Assembly (NCBI GenBank): GCA_905479515.1
Contig: CAJQMX010000335.1
Span: 1-10,427, forward strand
Origin: an uncultured Parasphingopyxis sp.
GTDB lineage: Bacteria; Pseudomonadota; Alphaproteobacteria; Sphingomonadales; Sphingomonadaceae
Length of the DNA: 10,427 nucleotides
Reading direction: 5' to 3'
Position numbers and translations under genes: made by a program. Shown one piece after another: positions 7,838 to 10,427 of this stretch (position 1 is the stretch's first letter; each line of letters starts with the position of its first letter). The notes under the pieces were generated by a model, which was given only the letters and a program-made list of their open reading frames with translations, ran no database searches and was not told where the DNA came from.

Positions 7838-8673
7838 CGGCGTCCAAATAACCGGGCAATGCGTGCCCGCCAACGGCCGGCCCAGCCCGCTGCCCGGTAC
7901 AGCCGGTCGATTTCCAGCGCACTGCGCTCCGCCTGCTGCGCCAGATCGCGCTCATGCCGCGCCTTTAACGCCGTCTCCCGGCCAGCCCGCACGCGTTTTT
8001 CACTCTTCAACCGGTCAATTTCAGACCATGCAGCTGCCGTCCGTGCCCGCCACCGCGCCGCATCCTGCTCGGCCGCGCTGAGTGCAGGGTGTTCGCTTTG
8101 GGTGAGATAATAGGCACCGGCAATGAGCTTGATCTCTTCGCACTCTGCCGCGTTGAGGGCAGACGTCAGTTGCGTCTGAAGATCGGAAAGCGTGGGAATG
8201 TCCGCACTAGCCAGCGCCTTGTGGAGATAGGCCGCCTCGACCCAATGACATTCGGAAATTTGCGAAAGATCGGCCTCCTGTTCGCCAACACCAAAGGCGG
8301 TAATCGGCAACATCACGGATCGCACGGCCTGTGATTCGGAAAATTCCAGTCGTTCACACAGCAAATCGAGAGAGGGAGAAAAGTCCTCAACCGCATGAAA
8401 GGCGAATTGCAGATAGCGCGCATGTTCGCGGCCGAGTTCGGCTTGGAGCACCGTTGCAAAGGCCTGCCCATCCCCAAGATCAACGATCCGCAGGGATTCA
8501 TCGCTAGAAAGCGACTCCATCGCCTGATGCGCTGCTGCATCGAGACAGAAAATGGTGGTTGGAAGGTCGCTGGCTTCCCAGTGTGGCGTGTCCTCGGCAT
8601 CGTCGATTGCGGCCAGGGCTGCAGCATCGGCAAACCAGTAGCGCCGGGCGATGGGGGGTGTTGTGCTTGTCAT
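7834..8673 (-). CDS. Hypothetical coiled-coil protein in a glycosyltransferase cluster
   Basis: I do not recognise this 279-aa protein. Residues 1-195 appear to be a mixed alpha/beta globular domain with several acidic stretches; DLGDGQAFATVLQAELGRE (65-83) is an example. Residues about 200-258 form a long helix rich in Ala, Arg, Glu and Lys, consistent with a coiled coil. Residues 256-279 (RLYRAAGWAGRW..RIARLFGRR) form a short basic, Trp-containing amphipathic tail that could touch membrane or an acidic partner. No signal peptide, transmembrane helix or catalytic motif is visible. The ATG at 8673 overlaps the upstream GT stop by 4 bases, with GAGG four bases before it. Its own stop overlaps the start of the large GT. 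That placement suggests a structural or adaptor role in the glycosylation machinery, or an undescribed transferase. Homology was not checked. Confidence 0.8.
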   Translation of the reverse strand: MTSTTPPIARRYWFADAAALAAIDDAEDTPHWEASDLPTTIFCLDAAAHQAMESLSSDESLRIVDLGDGQAFATVLQAELGREHARYLQFAFHAVEDFSPSLDLLCERLEFSESQAVRSVMLPITAFGVGEQEADLSQISECHWVEAAYLHKALASADIPTLSDLQTQLTSALNAAECEEIKLIAGAYYLTQSEHPALSAAEQDAARWRARTAAAWSEIDRLKSEKRVRAGRETALKARHERDLAQQAERSALEIDRLYRAAGWAGRWRARIARLFGRR

Positions 8674-9809
8674 ACTGCCTCGCCAAGCAACGCCCGATGG
8701 TAAAGCGCACCATTGACCTCTGCATCGAAATGCGCCGCCGCGTGGCTTAGCGCTTGATCCCGCTCCGTACCAAAGAGATCCGGATTGTCATGCCAGCGAA
8801 TTACAGCTTCGGCGATTGCCCGCGCGCTGAGATCGACAAGCGCCACGCCATCTTCGGCGTCGAAATCTTCAGCAAACAGGCAATGTGACAGGATGGCAGG
8901 AAGGCCGCAGGTCATCGCTTCCATCACGACCTGCGGAAAGCCTTCGGACCGTGCGGGCAGCAGCAACGCGTGATGATCGCGATACAGGCCGGGAAGCGCT
9001 GCATAGTCATGGAAACCGAGATAGCGCCGGTTTCCCTCTTCATGCGCCTCGAAATCGCCCGCGATAGTGAAAGTCACCCCGGGGCGTTCATCGGCAAGAA
9101 TCGCGGCAGCCGCCTCAATCAGGTCGATGCCTTTTTCCTCGCTGTCACGGCCGACAAACAGAATATGGTCGCAGCGCCCGGATATCTCGGTTGGCGGCGC
9201 AAAATGCGCGCGATCCACTCCCCGGCGGCAAATCCGGATTTTGGCTGGATCGGCAACAAGAGTTTCGGCACGCGCACGCTCGGTGCCGCCCATAACGATC
9301 ACCGTGCGCGCCACTTCGGCGGCGTAATGCTCTTGCGCCATCAGATTGCCGAGGAATGCCGTTCCGATCACCGGCCTCCCCTGCGCTTCCTGTACCGCGG
9401 TTTGCGTGGCGATGTCATTGCCGGCGATCCGATAGACAAAATCCACGCCTTGCGCCCGAGCAGCCCGGGCCAGCGCAAAATTGAAGCCGATCATCCGGCC
9501 GTTTAGGGTACTGACAATATCGGGTGCGAGTTCTGCAATCGTCGCGGAATAATCGGCGGCAAGTAAATCGGCCGCATCCACCCCGGCATCTTCCAGCGCG
9601 TCGATCTTTAAAAAGCGCACGCCATGGGCACTTTCCAGCTTTAGGCGATGCCTGTCATCTACAGGCGGAAGATCCCGCATCAACAGCGTTATCGTCGCCT
9701 GCTCATGCAGATCGCCAAGCAGGCTGGGATATTTATAGCTGCCGCGAATTTCCCAGTCGCGTTGGTTGTGCGCGGCATAGGCCGGTTCGAAAAAGACGAT
9801 ATTCTTCAC
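8670..9809 (-). CDS. GT4 family glycosyltransferase
   Basis: This is a 379-aa GT-B glycosyltransferase, probably soluble or peripheral at the inner membrane, adding a sugar to a surface glycan. The N-terminal acceptor half begins with KNIVFFEPAYAAHNQRDWE and includes the helix PDIVSTLNGRMIGFNFALAR (around 96-115) and VDFVYRIAGND. The C-terminal half shows the donor site: ILFVGRDSEEKGIDL (216-230, with R221 and K226 as expected phosphate contacts), FTIAGD (247-252) and the E-x7-E motif EGFPQVVME (E289, E297), then CGLPAILS. The length is typical. The start codon is GTG at 9809-9807 with no convincing Shine-Dalgarno; an upstream CTG is possible. The gene begins 39 bases after the epimerase stop and overlaps the next gene by 4 bases. 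Donor and acceptor cannot be told from sequence. Confidence 0.9.
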   Translation of the reverse strand: MKNIVFFEPAYAAHNQRDWEIRGSYKYPSLLGDLHEQATITLLMRDLPPVDDRHRLKLESAHGVRFLKIDALEDAGVDAADLLAADYSATIAELAPDIVSTLNGRMIGFNFALARAARAQGVDFVYRIAGNDIATQTAVQEAQGRPVIGTAFLGNLMAQEHYAAEVARTVIVMGGTERARAETLVADPAKIRICRRGVDRAHFAPPTEISGRCDHILFVGRDSEEKGIDLIEAAAAILADERPGVTFTIAGDFEAHEEGNRRYLGFHDYAALPGLYRDHHALLLPARSEGFPQVVMEAMTCGLPAILSHCLFAEDFDAEDGVALVDLSARAIAEAVIRWHDNPDLFGTERDQALSHAAAHFDAEVNGALYHRALLGEAV

Positions 9810-9848
9810 GATCAGAGGCTTGTGCGGAAAAGTGGCGACGGAAACAAG

Positions 9849-10382
9849 CTAGAGCGAGAGTCGCTCGCGATTGTCAACGAACCAGCGCCAGCTTTCCTCC
9901 AACCCGTCACGCACCGCAATCTGCGGGTTATAGCCGAGCACGGCACGGGCGTGGCTGATATCGCACCAGGTATGGACAATCTCGCCGTCGCGGAACGGCT
10001 GATACTCGACGGCTATGTCCTGTCCGCTGATTTCTCGCAGCATGGCTATGATGGCGTTAAGCGGCGTGCCGATCCCCGTGCCAAGCTGAATCGGGCCGGT
10101 TGCCCCGGATTTCAGGGCCGCGACGATGCCATCGGAAAGATCCTGGGCGTGCACATAATCGCGGGTCTGCTCGCCATCGCCGTAGACGATCAGCGTCTCG
10201 CCTTTCAGTATCTGCTTGATAAAATGGGCCACAACGCTGCCTTTGTGCCAGGAGCGCGGGCCATAAACATTGGAAAAGCGGAGCGAAGCCGCCTTGATGC
10301 CGTAACAGGCCGAATAGGCGGAACAATAGCCTTCAACGGCGAGTTTCGAAGCCCCGTAGGGCGATGCTGGCGAAGGAATCAT
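9849..10382 (-). CDS. NAD-dependent epimerase/dehydratase, GalE-like, C-terminal part (5' end interrupted)
   Basis: The 177 residues from the ATG at 10382 are the C-terminal half of a short-chain-type UDP-sugar epimerase; the usual length is about 310 aa. It retains the catalytic Tyr and Lys in SPYGASKLAVEGY (Y9, K13), LRFSNVYGPRSWHKGSVV (35-52), GDGEQTRDYVHAQDL (68-82) and the sugar-binding end EIVHTWCDISHARAVLGYNP (134-153). The NAD-binding Rossmann half would lie beyond the window. The open frame extends only 9 codons upstream of this ATG before an in-frame TGA at 10410-10412, so as written the protein would lack its cofactor domain. The family role is 4-epimerisation or related reshaping of a nucleotide sugar, fitting the two glycosyltransferases downstream. 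It could be a broken gene, or a sequence error at the window edge. The ATG is unlikely to be a real start. Confidence 0.7.
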   Translation of the reverse strand: MIPSPASPYGASKLAVEGYCSAYSACYGIKAASLRFSNVYGPRSWHKGSVVAHFIKQILKGETLIVYGDGEQTRDYVHAQDLSDGIVAALKSGATGPIQLGTGIGTPLNAIIAMLREISGQDIAVEYQPFRDGEIVHTWCDISHARAVLGYNPQIAVRDGLEESWRWFVDNRERLSL

Positions 10383-10427
10383 GCCTTCATGAACCGGCGG
10401 TTCGGCTTCTCAGATTATTGCGCCGCC
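10383..10427 (-). other. Upstream part of the epimerase gene, interrupted by an in-frame stop
   Basis: In the epimerase frame the codons here read GGAII, then TGA, then EAEPPVHEG, leading straight into the ATG at 10382. The family normally shows a Ser-rich strand ending GG-hydrophobic-YG followed by an acidic Pro-rich loop. This segment is therefore recognisable epimerase sequence in the same frame, with Tyr-Gly replaced by Ile-stop. The reading frame on both sides is conserved without a net shift. Confidence 0.6.

Noticed and set aside
1..10427. CRISPR array, insertion sequence, tRNA or phage-related genes
   Set aside because: I saw no regularly spaced repeats, terminal inverted repeats, transposase motifs, tRNA-like cloverleaf or phage proteins. 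The window is almost fully occupied by eight minus-strand coding regions.

Overview
The window is a GC-rich (about 60% by eye), densely coded bacterial segment. Every gene I accept lies on the minus strand, so transcription runs from position 10427 towards position 1. There are no tRNA or rRNA genes, insertion sequences, CRISPR arrays or clear terminators. Gene content and codon bias fit an alphaproteobacterium, perhaps of the Sphingomonadales. That placement is inference from gene style, not from a marker gene.

Layout in transcription order. (1) 10427-5702 is a surface-polysaccharide segment. It holds the C-terminal part of a GalE-like NAD-dependent sugar epimerase, whose reading frame is interrupted close to the window edge. 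A GT4-type glycosyltransferase of 379 aa follows, then a 279-aa protein of unknown function with a coiled coil and a basic tail, then a 711-aa glycosyltransferase with a long uncharacterised N-terminal region and a C-terminal GT4 domain. (2) 5674-1 is a 5-oxoproline (pyroglutamate) module. It holds a full-length fused ATP-dependent 5-oxoprolinase, two small membrane proteins of the DUF969 and DUF979 families, and the N-terminal half of a DUF2891 protein that runs off the window at position 1.

The genes are tightly packed. Five junctions are stop/start overlaps: TGATG at DUF979/DUF2891, and ATGA at oxoprolinase/DUF969, DUF969/DUF979, GT/279-aa protein and 279-aa protein/large GT. The only gaps between genes are 39 bases (epimerase to first GT) and 27-39 bases (large GT to oxoprolinase). 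No terminator is visible between the two functional blocks, so they may share a transcript although their functions look unrelated.

Working model: the first block makes or modifies a cell-surface glycan. The second imports 5-oxoproline through a two-part DUF969/DUF979 carrier and opens it to glutamate with the oxoprolinase. DUF2891 is the uncharacterised fourth member. The least described parts are DUF2891, the split carrier, the 279-aa coiled-coil protein and the N-terminal half of the large glycosyltransferase.
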